From JACDAN01 sp035707105 (lineage in GTDB: Bacteria > Actinomycetota > Thermoleophilia > Gaiellales > Gaiellaceae), in NCBI GenBank assembly GCA_035707105.1, contig DASSUI010000029.1:1-64000 (forward strand): a stretch of DNA of 64,000 bases, read 5' to 3'. Positions 32,861 to 41,455 of this stretch are shown piece after piece. The translations under genes and the position numbers were made by a program. Under the pieces are notes generated by a model, which worked only from the letters and a program-made list of their open reading frames with translations, had not been told where the DNA came from and did no database searches. Positions within the stretch are counted from its first letter, which is position 1; each line of letters begins with the position of its first letter.

Positions 32861-33043
32861 TCAGAGCGTCTCGTCTTGGTCCGCGTCGGGGTCGCCCAGA
32901 TCCTCTTCCGGGTCGAGCACGGCCTCGAGTTGGCACTGGCCGTGCTCGAAGAGCGGGCAGTCCTCCGTGCAGACCTCCCGGCGTCCCGCCCGGGCGGCGA
33001 GGAGGCACAGGCGCTCGGTCGGGACGGTGGTCTCGGCGCTCAC
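32861..33043 (-). CDS. 60-residue acidic Cys protein
   Basis: From GTG 33043 the product opens VSAETTVPTERLCLLAARAG, then has REVCTEDCPLFEHGQCQLE, giving four cysteines (about residues 13, 25, 29, 37) and an acidic C-terminus. The cysteine spacing could bind a metal or Fe-S cluster. The gene is supported by a full three-part promoter whose -10 (GAGACT) ends 6 nt before the GTG, predicting a leaderless mRNA. No family is recognised. The frame stays open further upstream, but the promoter fixes this start. Confidence 0.68.
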   Translation of the reverse strand: MSAETTVPTERLCLLAARAGRREVCTEDCPLFEHGQCQLEAVLDPEEDLGDPDADQDETL

Positions 33044-33049
33044 GACCGC

Positions 33050-33109
33050 AGTCTCGGGCGGCCGGGCCCCCCGGCCATCGGCGGCTCCCCGGAGTGCCGT
33101 ACGTGATTC
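33050..33109 (-). promoter_or_regulatory. Three-part promoter of the 60-aa Cys protein (leaderless)
   Basis: Minus strand: GAATCA (33109-33104) after CGGG, 22 nt, CCGATGG (33081-33075), 19 nt, -10 GAGACT (33055-33050), 6 nt to GTG 33043. It shares its box with the divergent ABC operon promoter. Confidence 0.58.
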
Positions 33110-33166
33110 CCCGCAACCACAAACCGAAAGCGCGCCGATGGCGTGTGCAAACAGGTGGATCACGCT
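33107..33166 (+). promoter_or_regulatory. Three-part promoter of the ABC-phosphoketolase operon
   Basis: TTCCCC (33107-33112), 22 nt, CCGATGG (33135-33141), 19 nt, -10 CACGCT (33161-33166). A leader of about 30 nt with GAAGGGAG precedes ATG 33203. The operon may extend through acetate kinase at 41455. Confidence 0.65.
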
Positions 33167-33202
33167 CGTATGTGGCACCCCGAACAAAGAAGGGAGCTTT
33201 CG

Positions 33203-33925
33203 ATGAACGAGCCGATCGTCGAGGCGAAGGCGCTCGTCAAGACCTACGACACGGGGGCCGTGCAGGTGCACGCCCTCAAGGGGGTCGACCTCTCCATCGC
33301 GCGTGGCGAGATGGTCTCCATCATGGGGCCGTCCGGCTGCGGCAAGACGACCCTCCTCAACTGCCTGTCCGGGCTGGACGCCATCGACGGCGGCGACGTG
33401 CTCATCGAGGGCGTCTCGCTCGCGAAGATGTCCGACCGGCAGCGGACCGACTACCGCGCGGCCCACATGGGCTTCGTGTTCCAGTTCTACAACTTGATGC
33501 CGGTGCTGACCGCGGTGGAGAACGTCGAGCTTCCGCTCCTCGTCTCCCGAATCCACGCCAAGGAGGCCCGCAGCAAGGCGCTCGACGCGCTCGAGCTCGT
33601 CGGGCTCAGGAAGCGCGCCGGCCACGTGCCGGACGAGCTGTCGGGCGGCGAGCGTCAGCGCACCACGATCGCCCGGGCCCTCGTCAACGATCCCGCGATC
33701 GTGTGGGCCGACGAGCCGACCGGCGACCTCGACAGCGAGAACGCCGCCGAGATCACCGAGCTCATGCGCAAGCTGAACATCGAGCGCGGGCTCACGTTCC
33801 TGATCGTGACGCACGACGTCACCGTCGGCCGGAAGGCCGACCGGATCATCCGGATGCTCGACGGCGGTGTCGTCGAGGACCAGTACCTGGAGGTTTCGCA
33901 TGTTCGCGCGGGTCACGCAGCTTGA
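33203..33925 (+). CDS. ABC transporter ATP-binding protein (MacB/LolD type)
   Basis: 240 residues. Walker A GPSGCGKTT, Q-loop FQFYNLMPVLT, signature LSGGERQRTTIARAL, Walker B IVWADEPTGDLD and H-loop VTHDV. The sequence class is that of the ATPases paired with FtsX-like permeases for lipoprotein export or mechanotransmission. Its partner permease is at 34227. The ABM-like gene at 33900 overlaps its 3' end by 26 nt. Confidence 0.95.
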   Translation: MNEPIVEAKALVKTYDTGAVQVHALKGVDLSIARGEMVSIMGPSGCGKTTLLNCLSGLDAIDGGDVLIEGVSLAKMSDRQRTDYRAAHMGFVFQFYNLMPVLTAVENVELPLLVSRIHAKEARSKALDALELVGLRKRAGHVPDELSGGERQRTTIARALVNDPAIVWADEPTGDLDSENAAEITELMRKLNIERGLTFLIVTHDVTVGRKADRIIRMLDGGVVEDQYLEVSHVRAGHAA

Positions 33926-34217
33926 GATCGACACGACACGAATCGACATGGACTACGCCGTCCAGCTGTTCCGCGCGGAGGTGCTGCCCGCACTCCGCGA
34001 GCAGGAGGGCTACCACGGCACATACGTGCTCGCGAACCCCGACGGCAAGGCGCTGCTCGTGACGTTCTGGGAGACGGAGGAGGAGGCCGAGGCGTACGCG
34101 CCCACCGGCCAGTACTCCGAGCATCTCCGGCGGTACGCCGCGATCTTCAGCGCGCCCCCGGGACGCGACCGGTACGCGGTCTACGTCGCCGACCAACCGG
34201 TCGGCCTCGCCAGCTAG
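33900..34217 (+). CDS. ABM-like (dimeric alpha/beta barrel) small protein
   Basis: 105 residues from ATG 33900. FARVTQLEIDTTRIDMDYAVQLFRAEVLPALREQEGYHGTYVLANPDGKALLVTFWETEEEAEAY follows the ferredoxin-like ABM fold (strand, helix, EGY/G, strand, W-E-T). Members bind haem, act as monooxygenases or sense ligands; catalytic residues cannot be assigned. Located between an ABC ATPase and its permease, which is unusual, and overlapping the ATPase gene. Confidence 0.75.
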   Translation: MFARVTQLEIDTTRIDMDYAVQLFRAEVLPALREQEGYHGTYVLANPDGKALLVTFWETEEEAEAYAPTGQYSEHLRRYAAIFSAPPGRDRYAVYVADQPVGLAS

Positions 34218-34226
34218 GAGGCGACG

Positions 34227-37200
34227 ATGGACGAGCTCTTCGGCATTCCGATGGAGTCGCTGGCGCTCGGCATCCTCCTGGCGCTCGCGATCCTGGTGGG
34301 GGCGATCGGCGCCCTCGCGCTCCGTAACCGCATCTTCCTCAAGCTCGGTATCCGCAACGTGACCCGGCGACGCGCGCGGACGGCGCTGATCGTCCTGGGT
34401 CTGATGCTGGGCACGACCATCATCGCGTCCGCACTCGCGACCGGCGACACGATGAGCCACACGATCCGGTCCTCGGCGATCACGTCGCTGGGGGACACGG
34501 ACGAGCTCGTGTCCGTTCGCGGCGCCGACGTCCAGGCCGAGGAGGAGCTCGGCTCGACGACCGGGATCGAGTACTTCTCGGAGGACATCTTCCCCGAGGT
34601 GGAGTACGAGCTGCTGCTCGGCCACGAGGAACTCATCGACGGCGTCGCGCCCGCGATCATCGAGCCGCTCGCCGTCCAGAGCGTCACGACGCGGCAGAGC
34701 GAGCCGCGCGTGACCCTCTTCGCGAGTGACCAGGCCCACCTCGGCGCGTTCGGTGAGATCCGCCGTCATTCCGACGGCGAGCCGCAGTACCTCAACGACC
34801 TCCGCCCGGGCGAGGTGTTCCTCAACTCGGACGCAGCCGATGACCTTCAGGCCGCGCCGGGCCACGCGCTCCGCCTGTACGCCGAGGGCGCGTCGGTGCC
34901 CGTCAAGGTTCGGGAGATCGTCGACTACGAGGGCGCCGGCACCGACGGCGGCGCGCTCATCCTGCCGCTCGACCAGGCGCAACGGCTCCTGCACCGCGTG
35001 GGCCAGATCAAGCACGTCCTGATCTCCAACCGCGGCGACGAGCTCTCCGGCGCGGACCTGACCGACCAGGTCACGAGGATCGTGAACCCGGTCGTGACGC
35101 CGCGCGGGCTCGAGGTCGACCCGGTCAAGGAGGACGCGCTCGAGGCCGCCGACGCCGAGGGCAACGCGTTCATGACGCTGTTCACGACGTTCGGGAGCTT
35201 CTCGATCTTCGCCGGTGCGCTGCTGATCTTCCTGATCTTCGTCATGCTCGCCGCGGAACGCCGCGGGGAGCTCGGAATCGCGCGAGCGGTCGGCACGAGG
35301 CGCGGCCACCTCGTCCAGCTGTACCTGTTCGAGGGCCTCGCCTACGACCTGGTGGCGGCAGCCGTCGGTTCGCTCCTCGGTGTCGCCGTTGCGTTCGGGA
35401 TGGTCTTCGTCATGGCGCAGGCGCTCGACTTCACCGGTGTGGAGATCCAGCACGACGTCACGGCCGAGAGCCTGATCGTCGGCTTCGGGATGGGCGTCCT
35501 GCTCACGTTCGTGATCGTCACCGTCTCCGCATGGCGGGTGAGCCGCCTGAACATCGTCGCTGCGATCCGGAACACCCCGGAGCCGCTCGTCCGCAAGTCC
35601 CGCAAGCGGCGGTGGATCCCCGGGATCCTCGCCATCCTGCTGGGCGTCCTGCTCACGATGTCCGGCCTCTCGGCGGCCGATGCCGCCGCGTTCATGCTCG
35701 GCGTCTCCCTCGTCGTCGTCGGAGCCGTGCCCCTCGCGCGGGCGGCCGGCCTCTCCGAGCGGATCGTCTTCACGATCGCAGGGCTGGCGCTCGTCGTCTG
35801 GTGGCTCCTGCCCTTCGACACCGTCGAGACGCTCGCCGGCAAGGAGCTGAAGTGGGGCTTCGGCGTCTGGATCATGGGCGGGATCTTCGTCGTGCTCGGC
35901 TCGGCGTGGACGCTGATCTTCAACGCCGACATCCTGCTCGGAGGCCTCACCGCCACCGTCGGACGCATCCGCGCCTTGACGCCGATCCTGAAAATGGCGA
36001 TCGCGTATCCGCTGCGAAACCGCTTCCGCACCGGCGTCACGCTGGCGATGTTCACGCTCGTGGTCTTCACCCTCGTCGTCGGCGCGGTCATCTCCGGATC
36101 GTTCATCAACGCGATGAACAATCCGGAGCAGTTCGGCGGCGGGTTCGACATCCGCGCCCAGGCGGCGCCAACGAACCCGATCATCGACATGGACTCGGCG
36201 ATCCGCCAGGCGCAGGGGCTGAACCGGACCGACTTCACGGTCGTCTCGGAGCAGTCGTTCCTCGCCGCCGAGGCCCGGCAGGTGGGGTACAAGGACGGCT
36301 TCACGGACTACGGGGTCCGTGGGCTCGACGACGCGTTCCTCCGCCACACGACGTTCGGCTTCGCCGCGCGCGCCCGTGGCTACGACAGCCCGGAGGAGGT
36401 GTGGTCCGCGCTCGCCGACCGACCGGGATTCGCGGTGGTGGACAGCATCGTCGCCCCGCGACGCGACAACTGGAACGCCGGCGCCGTGCTGCCCGACTTC
36501 AAGCTGCACGGGTTCCTTCTCGAGGACGGCACCTTCGACCCGCTGACGCTCATGACCCGCGACCCCCAGACGGGCAAGACGCTGAAGCTGACCGTGATCG
36601 GAATCCTCGCCGAGACCGTGCCCTTCGCGATGCAAGGCATCTCGACCTCGCAGTCGACGCTCGAGTCCGCCTACGGCGACCGCGTACAGCCGACCGCGTA
36701 CTACTACGCGCTCGCCGACGGGGTCGATCCGAGGGCGGAGGCACCGAAGCTCGAGTCCACGTTCGTCGCGAACGGCCTGGAGGCCGACGCGCTGGACGAG
36801 GTCCTCGAGGACTCGATCGCCGTCCAGTGGACGTTCAACCGCTTGATCCAGGGCTTCATGGGCCTCGGCCTGATCGTCGGCATCGCCGCCCTGGGCGTGA
36901 TCAGCGCCCGGGCCGTCGTCGAGCGCCGGCAGCAGATCGGGATCCTCAGGGCGCTCGGCTTCCGGCGGCGGATGATCCAGCTCAGCTTCCTGATCGAGTC
37001 GTCGTTCATCGCCCTGACGGCGATCGTCGTCGGAACGGTGCTCGCGCTGATCGTCGCGGTCAACGTCATCGACGACACGGCAAGCCAGTCGAGCTGGAGC
37101 GACATCGCGATCGTCGTGCCGTGGGTGAACATGGCGATCATCTTCGGCGCGGTGTACGCCGCCGCGCTGCTCGCGACGCTCGCGCCGGCCGTGCGCGCGT

Positions 37201-37238
37201 CGAGGGTCTACCCGGCGGAGGCGCTGCGCTATGAGTAG
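34227..37238 (+). CDS. FtsX-like ABC permease, large double-unit form
   Basis: 1003 residues after AGGAGG and ATG 34227. An N-terminal helix (about 8-28) and another at 50-65 precede a MacB-type periplasmic domain, then three helices (for example ITIFAGALLIFLIFVML with AERRGELGIARAVGTRRGHL). Four central helices follow, then a second permease unit with its own outer domain and the end GLIVGIAALGVISARAVVERRQQIGILRALGFRRRMIQL. The two ERR-(G/Q)-(E/I)-(L/G)-I-x-R-A-(V/L)-G motifs mark the FtsX coupling helices. The protein probably works with the ATPase at 33203; the substrate is unknown. Confidence 0.92.
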   Translation: MDELFGIPMESLALGILLALAILVGAIGALALRNRIFLKLGIRNVTRRRARTALIVLGLMLGTTIIASALATGDTMSHTIRSSAITSLGDTDELVSVRGADVQAEEELGSTTGIEYFSEDIFPEVEYELLLGHEELIDGVAPAIIEPLAVQSVTTRQSEPRVTLFASDQAHLGAFGEIRRHSDGEPQYLNDLRPGEVFLNSDAADDLQAAPGHALRLYAEGASVPVKVREIVDYEGAGTDGGALILPLDQAQRLLHRVGQIKHVLISNRGDELSGADLTDQVTRIVNPVVTPRGLEVDPVKEDALEAADAEGNAFMTLFTTFGSFSIFAGALLIFLIFVMLAAERRGELGIARAVGTRRGHLVQLYLFEGLAYDLVAAAVGSLLGVAVAFGMVFVMAQALDFTGVEIQHDVTAESLIVGFGMGVLLTFVIVTVSAWRVSRLNIVAAIRNTPEPLVRKSRKRRWIPGILAILLGVLLTMSGLSAADAAAFMLGVSLVVVGAVPLARAAGLSERIVFTIAGLALVVWWLLPFDTVETLAGKELKWGFGVWIMGGIFVVLGSAWTLIFNADILLGGLTATVGRIRALTPILKMAIAYPLRNRFRTGVTLAMFTLVVFTLVVGAVISGSFINAMNNPEQFGGGFDIRAQAAPTNPIIDMDSAIRQAQGLNRTDFTVVSEQSFLAAEARQVGYKDGFTDYGVRGLDDAFLRHTTFGFAARARGYDSPEEVWSALADRPGFAVVDSIVAPRRDNWNAGAVLPDFKLHGFLLEDGTFDPLTLMTRDPQTGKTLKLTVIGILAETVPFAMQGISTSQSTLESAYGDRVQPTAYYYALADGVDPRAEAPKLESTFVANGLEADALDEVLEDSIAVQWTFNRLIQGFMGLGLIVGIAALGVISARAVVERRQQIGILRALGFRRRMIQLSFLIESSFIALTAIVVGTVLALIVAVNVIDDTASQSSWSDIAIVVPWVNMAIIFGAVYAAALLATLAPAVRASRVYPAEALRYE

Positions 37239-38019
37239 CGCCGAGACGACGAAGAAGGTCGTCGCGGCCGTCGACACGAGCCTCGCAGGCAACCCCGTCC
37301 TCGTCACCGCCCGCGCGCTCGCACGTGTGCTGGGCGCGCGGGTCGAGGGCATCCACGTGGTCGCCGACAGCGGCGCGCCGCCCCACCAGGCTGCCGCCGC
37401 CGTCGGGGTCCCGCTCCGGGTCGTCGCCGGCCCCGTCGTCGAGCGGCTCGTCGAGGCCGACCGGGCCGAGGACACGGCCGCGATGGTGATCGGCGCCCGG
37501 TCGTCGCCCGCGAGTCCGCACGCGCTGGGCTCGACGGCGCTGGCGGTCGTCACGGCTTCCACGAAGCCGGTCGTCGTCGTCCCGCCTGTCGGCCGGATCA
37601 CGCCGCGGATCGGACGCGTCCTCGTCCCGCTCGAGGGGACCGTCTCCACCTCGCTTGCGCCTCGCTCGGTCATCGAGCTGGCGCGAGAGGCGAGCATCGA
37701 GGTGGTGGCGCTCCACGTCGGTCGCGACGAGGTGGCCGACGAGGACGAGTTCCTGCGCCGCTGGTGTCCCTCGGGCATCGGACATGTCCAGCTCGAGGTC
37801 CGCCAGGGGCGGCGCGAGGACCTCGTTCCGCAGGTCGCCGACGAGCTCGAGTGCGACGTGATCGCCCTCGGCTGGAGCCGGGACCTGGAGCCCGGCCGGG
37901 CGCAGGTCATCCGGGCGGCGCTCGAGCGTTCGCCGCTCCCTATCATGCTCATCCCGGTCCGTGTCCAGACCAAGGAGAAGGAGCAGTCGGCAGCGCCCGT
38001 ACCAGCAGGAGCGACGTGA
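37231..38019 (+). CDS. Universal stress protein, two-domain variant
   Basis: 262 residues from ATG 37231, overlapping the permease gene by 8 nt. Domain 1 (KKVVAAVDTSLAGNPVLVTARALARVLGARVEGIHVV) lacks the ATP glycine motif; domain 2 (IGRVLVPLEGTVSTSLAPRSVIELA ... DVIALGWSRDLEPGRAQVIRAALERSPLPIMLIPV) also differs from the classical GxxG. The closest relative in the window is 50399-51205. The loss of the ATP motif suggests another ligand. The GTG of phosphoketolase overlaps its stop. Confidence 0.85.
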   Translation: MSSAETTKKVVAAVDTSLAGNPVLVTARALARVLGARVEGIHVVADSGAPPHQAAAAVGVPLRVVAGPVVERLVEADRAEDTAAMVIGARSSPASPHALGSTALAVVTASTKPVVVVPPVGRITPRIGRVLVPLEGTVSTSLAPRSVIELAREASIEVVALHVGRDEVADEDEFLRRWCPSGIGHVQLEVRQGRREDLVPQVADELECDVIALGWSRDLEPGRAQVIRAALERSPLPIMLIPVRVQTKEKEQSAAPVPAGAT

Positions 38020-40394
38020 CGGCAGCGAGCGCGACGGCGACGGCTGAGCCGCTCGCGCCGGAGGAGCTCCGGCTCGTCGACGCCTACTGGCGGGCGGCGA
38101 ACTACCTCTCGGTCGCCCAGGTCTACCTGCTCGAGAACCCGCTCCTTCGCGCGCCGCTCGAGCCGGAGCACGTCAAGCCGAGGCTCCTCGGGCACTTCGG
38201 GACGACGCCCGGCCTGAACCTGATCTACGTCCACATGAACCGCGCGATCCGAGAGCGCGACCTGGACGCCATCTACGTCACCGGGCCGGGCCACGGCGGG
38301 CCGGCGCTCGTCGCGAACGCCTACCTGGAGGGGACGTACACGGAGCGCTACCCCGACGTGTCCGAGGACGAGGCCGGGCTCCGGAAGCTCTTCCGGCAGT
38401 TCTCCTTCCCCGGCGGGATCCCGAGCCACGTTGCACCGGAGGTGCCGGGCTCGATCCACGAGGGCGGCGAGCTCGGGTACGCGCTCGTCCACGCGTTCGG
38501 GGCGGCGTTCGACAACCCCGACCTCGTCGTCGCCTGCGTCGTCGGCGACGGGGAGGCGGAGACCGGCCCGCTCGCCGCGAGCTGGCACTCGAACAAGTTC
38601 CTGAACGCGCGGGCCGACGGCGCCGTCCTGCCGATCCTTCACCTGAATGGCTACAAGATCGCGAACCCGACCGTCCTGGCCCGCATCCCCGAGGACGAGC
38701 TGGTTGCGCTGTTCCGCGGCTACGGCTGGGAGCCGCTGCTCGTCGAGGGCGACGAGCCGGAGGAGGTCCACCAGGCGTTCGCCGCGACCCTCGACGTCGC
38801 GCTCGACCGGATCCGCGAGATCCAGCGGGCCGCCCGCGACGACGGCGAGACGGTCCGGCCGACCTGGCCGATGATCGTCCTGCGCACGCCGAAGGGCTGG
38901 ACGGGGCCCGAGGAGGTCGACGGCCTGCCCACCGAGGGGAGCTGGCGCTCGCACCAGGTCCCGATGGCAGACGTTCGCCAGAACCCCGAGCACCTCGCTC
39001 TGCTCGAGGGGTGGCTCCGCAGCTACCGGCCGGACGAGCTCTTCGACGACGAGGGGCGCCTCCACCCGGACCTCGCCGAGCTCCCGCCGAGCGGCAGTCG
39101 GCGGATGAGCGCGAACCCGCACGCGAACGGCGGCGAGCTCCTCCGCGACCTCGCGCTTCCGGACTTCCGGGACTACGCGGTCGAGGTGGACAAACCCGGG
39201 ACGACGACGAGCGAGGCGACCCGCGTGCTCGGCACCTTCCTTCGCGACGTCGTCGCGCGGAACCGCGACAACTTCCGAATCGTCGGCCCCGACGAGACCG
39301 CCTCCAACCGGCTCGGCGACGTCTTCGCCGTCACGGACCGGGTCTGGAACGCGGAGATCAAGGAGACCGACGACGGCCTGGGGCCCGAAGGGCGGGTCAT
39401 GGAGGTCCTCTCCGAGCACCTCTGCCAGGGCTGGCTGGAGGGCTACCTCCTGACCGGCCGGCACGGGCTCTTCAACTGCTACGAGGCCTTCATCCACATC
39501 GTCGACTCGATGTTCAACCAGCACGCGAAGTGGCTGAAGGTGACGCGGGACATCCCCTGGCGGCGCCCGATCGCATCCCTCAACTACCTCCTCAGCTCGC
39601 ACGTCTGGCGCCAGGACCACAACGGCTTCTCCCACCAGGACCCGGGGTTCATCGACCACGTGGTGAACAAGAAGGCCGAGGTGATCCGGGTCTACCTGCC
39701 GCCCGACGCGAACACGCTGCTGTCGGTGGCCGACCACTGCCTGCGCAGCCGCAACTACGTGAACGTGATCGTGGCCGGCAAGCAGCCCGCGCTCGACTAC
39801 CTCTCCATGGACGACGCGATCATCCACTGCACGCGCGGTCTCGGCATCTGGCAGTGGGCCTCGAACGACGAGGGCGGCGAGCCCGACGTCGTGCTCGCGG
39901 CCGCGGGCGACATCCCCACCCTGGAGACCCTCGCCGCCGCCGCCATCCTGCGTGAGGAGCTGCCCGACCTGAAGGTGCGCGTCGTGAACGTCGTCGACTT
40001 GATGCGCCTCCAGCCTGACACCGAGCATCCCCACGGCCTGCCCGACGCCGAGTTCGACTCGATCTTCACGAAGGACAAGCCGATCGTCTTCGCCTACCAC
40101 GGCTACCCGTGGCTGATCCACCGGCTCGCCTACCGGCGGACGAACCACCGCAACCTCCACGTTCGCGGCTACAAGGAGGAGGGGACGACGACCACGCCGT
40201 TCGACATGGCCATGCTCAACGACCTCGACCGGTACCACCTCGCGATCGACGTGATCGACCGCGTGCCGGGCCTGGGAGCCCGCAACGCCGGGCTGCGCCA
40301 GGAGCTCGAGATGCGCCGTCTGAAGGCCCGCTCCTGGACGCGCACGTACGGCGAGGACGACCCCGAGATCAGCGGCTGGACCTGGCCGTATTGA
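38016..40394 (+). CDS. xfp: Phosphoketolase (xylulose-5-phosphate / fructose-6-phosphate)
   Basis: 792 residues from GTG 38016, typical length. Family motifs: YVTGPGHGGPALVANAYLEGTYTE, SFPGGIPSHVAPEVPGSIHEGGELGYAL, VVGDGEAETGPLAASWHSNKFLN (TPP and metal site) and SHQDPGFIDHV. It splits xylulose-5-P or fructose-6-P with phosphate to acetyl-phosphate and an aldose phosphate. With acetate kinase next door this gives ATP without respiration. The gene ends in a perfect 14-bp tandem duplication that repeats the stop codon. It probably belongs to the operon started at 33107. Confidence 0.96.
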   Translation: MTAASATATAEPLAPEELRLVDAYWRAANYLSVAQVYLLENPLLRAPLEPEHVKPRLLGHFGTTPGLNLIYVHMNRAIRERDLDAIYVTGPGHGGPALVANAYLEGTYTERYPDVSEDEAGLRKLFRQFSFPGGIPSHVAPEVPGSIHEGGELGYALVHAFGAAFDNPDLVVACVVGDGEAETGPLAASWHSNKFLNARADGAVLPILHLNGYKIANPTVLARIPEDELVALFRGYGWEPLLVEGDEPEEVHQAFAATLDVALDRIREIQRAARDDGETVRPTWPMIVLRTPKGWTGPEEVDGLPTEGSWRSHQVPMADVRQNPEHLALLEGWLRSYRPDELFDDEGRLHPDLAELPPSGSRRMSANPHANGGELLRDLALPDFRDYAVEVDKPGTTTSEATRVLGTFLRDVVARNRDNFRIVGPDETASNRLGDVFAVTDRVWNAEIKETDDGLGPEGRVMEVLSEHLCQGWLEGYLLTGRHGLFNCYEAFIHIVDSMFNQHAKWLKVTRDIPWRRPIASLNYLLSSHVWRQDHNGFSHQDPGFIDHVVNKKAEVIRVYLPPDANTLLSVADHCLRSRNYVNVIVAGKQPALDYLSMDDAIIHCTRGLGIWQWASNDEGGEPDVVLAAAGDIPTLETLAAAAILREELPDLKVRVVNVVDLMRLQPDTEHPHGLPDAEFDSIFTKDKPIVFAYHGYPWLIHRLAYRRTNHRNLHVRGYKEEGTTTTPFDMAMLNDLDRYHLAIDVIDRVPGLGARNAGLRQELEMRRLKARSWTRTYGEDDPEISGWTWPY

Positions 40395-40408
40395 CCTGGC
40401 CGTATTGA
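40381..40408 (+). repeat. Perfect 14-bp tandem duplication over the xfp stop codon
   Basis: CCTGGCCGTATTGA occurs at 40381-40394 and again at 40395-40408. The first copy encodes the end of phosphoketolase including its TGA. The second copy is noncoding and seems a recent slippage or duplication event. Confidence 0.9.
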
Positions 40409-40432
40409 GGACGGTTTGAAGGAACGCGGCCT

Positions 40433-41455
40433 GTGTCGCCGGGCCTCGCTGCCCGCTCCGAGGGCGCGTCCTCGGTCGCGCCCGTACCCTCCGGGTACGA
40501 CCGCTCCCTGTGTCCTCCCCTCGAAACGGCCATCGAACCCCGGCAACGAGCAACGTCCCTCCAAACCGTCCTGACGGTCAACGCGGGCTCCACGAGCCTG
40601 AAGCGCCACCTCGTCGGCGGCGGCGAGGCGCGTCCCGTCGAGGACTACGTTCCGGCCGACGCGGTCGGCCACCGGGTCGTGCACGGCGGCGCCCGGTTCG
40701 TCCAGCCGACGCTGATCGACGACGACGTGATCGCGGCGATCGAGGAGCTCCGTCCGCTCGCGCCGCTCCACAACGAGCCGGCGCTGCGCGCCATCCGGGA
40801 GGCGCAGGAGGCACTGCCCGACATCCCGCACGTCGCGGTCTTCGACACCGCCTTCATGGCCACGATCCCCGAGGAGGCGGCGACGTACGCGATCCCTCGA
40901 CGCTGGCGCGAGGAGTGGGGGGTGCGTCGGTACGGCTTCCACGGGATCGCGGTCCGGTCGGTCGCCGAGCGGCTCGACGCCGCGCGCATCGTCGTCTGCC
41001 ACCTCGGCGGCGGCTGCTCGGTCACGGCGGTCCTCGAGGGTCGTGCGGCCGACACGTCGATGGGCTTCAGCCCCCTCGAAGGCGTCCCGATGGCGACGCG
41101 CTCCGGCTCGATCGACCCCGGCGCGCTCGTCTACCTCCTGCGCGAGCGCGGCCTCACCGTCGAGGAGCTCGACCGGGGCCTCGAGCACGAGTCGGGGCTC
41201 GCAGCGCTCGGCGGCCTCGACGACCCGCTCGGCTTCGCCGTCTACACGTACCGGATCGCCGGCGTCGCCGCGCACATGGCGATGGCACTCGGCGGGCTCG
41301 ACGTCCTCGCGTTCTCCGGCGGGGTGGGGGAGAACCGCGCCGACGTCCGCGACGCGATCGCGGGCCGCCTGCGCTTCGCGGGCGAGTTCCGCGTCGAGGC
41401 CGTCCACTCGCGCGAGGAGCTCGTGATCGCGGAGGCGGTCGGCGAGCTGCTCTAG
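40433..41455 (+). CDS. ackA: Acetate/propionate kinase family protein, short form
   Basis: From GTG 40433, with GAAGGA 9 nt upstream, the frame gives 340 residues; the recognisable enzyme begins near residue 46 (TVLTVNAGSTSLKRHL). Motifs: GHRVVHGGARF, LAPLHNEPAL, VAVFDTAFMATIP, RRYGFHGIAV, CHLGGGCSVTAVLEG, DTSMGFSPLEGVPMATRSGSIDP and FSGGVGENRADVR. Normal acetate kinase is about 400 residues; here the segment between NAGS and GHRVVHGG is short, and the usual GTSH after RYGFHG reads GIAV. CTG 40571 is an alternative start without the unmatched extension. It would turn acetyl-P into acetate and ATP. Confidence 0.86.
   Translation: MSPGLAARSEGASSVAPVPSGYDRSLCPPLETAIEPRQRATSLQTVLTVNAGSTSLKRHLVGGGEARPVEDYVPADAVGHRVVHGGARFVQPTLIDDDVIAAIEELRPLAPLHNEPALRAIREAQEALPDIPHVAVFDTAFMATIPEEAATYAIPRRWREEWGVRRYGFHGIAVRSVAERLDAARIVVCHLGGGCSVTAVLEGRAADTSMGFSPLEGVPMATRSGSIDPGALVYLLRERGLTVEELDRGLEHESGLAALGGLDDPLGFAVYTYRIAGVAAHMAMALGGLDVLAFSGGVGENRADVRDAIAGRLRFAGEFRVEAVHSREELVIAEAVGELL

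Noticed and set aside
33846..40553. A 2235-codon open frame on the minus strand opposite the ABC, Usp and phosphoketolase genes
   Set aside because: It mirrors real genes in high-GC DNA; its translation is low-complexity Arg/Asp/Val with no domain, while the plus-strand genes are clear.
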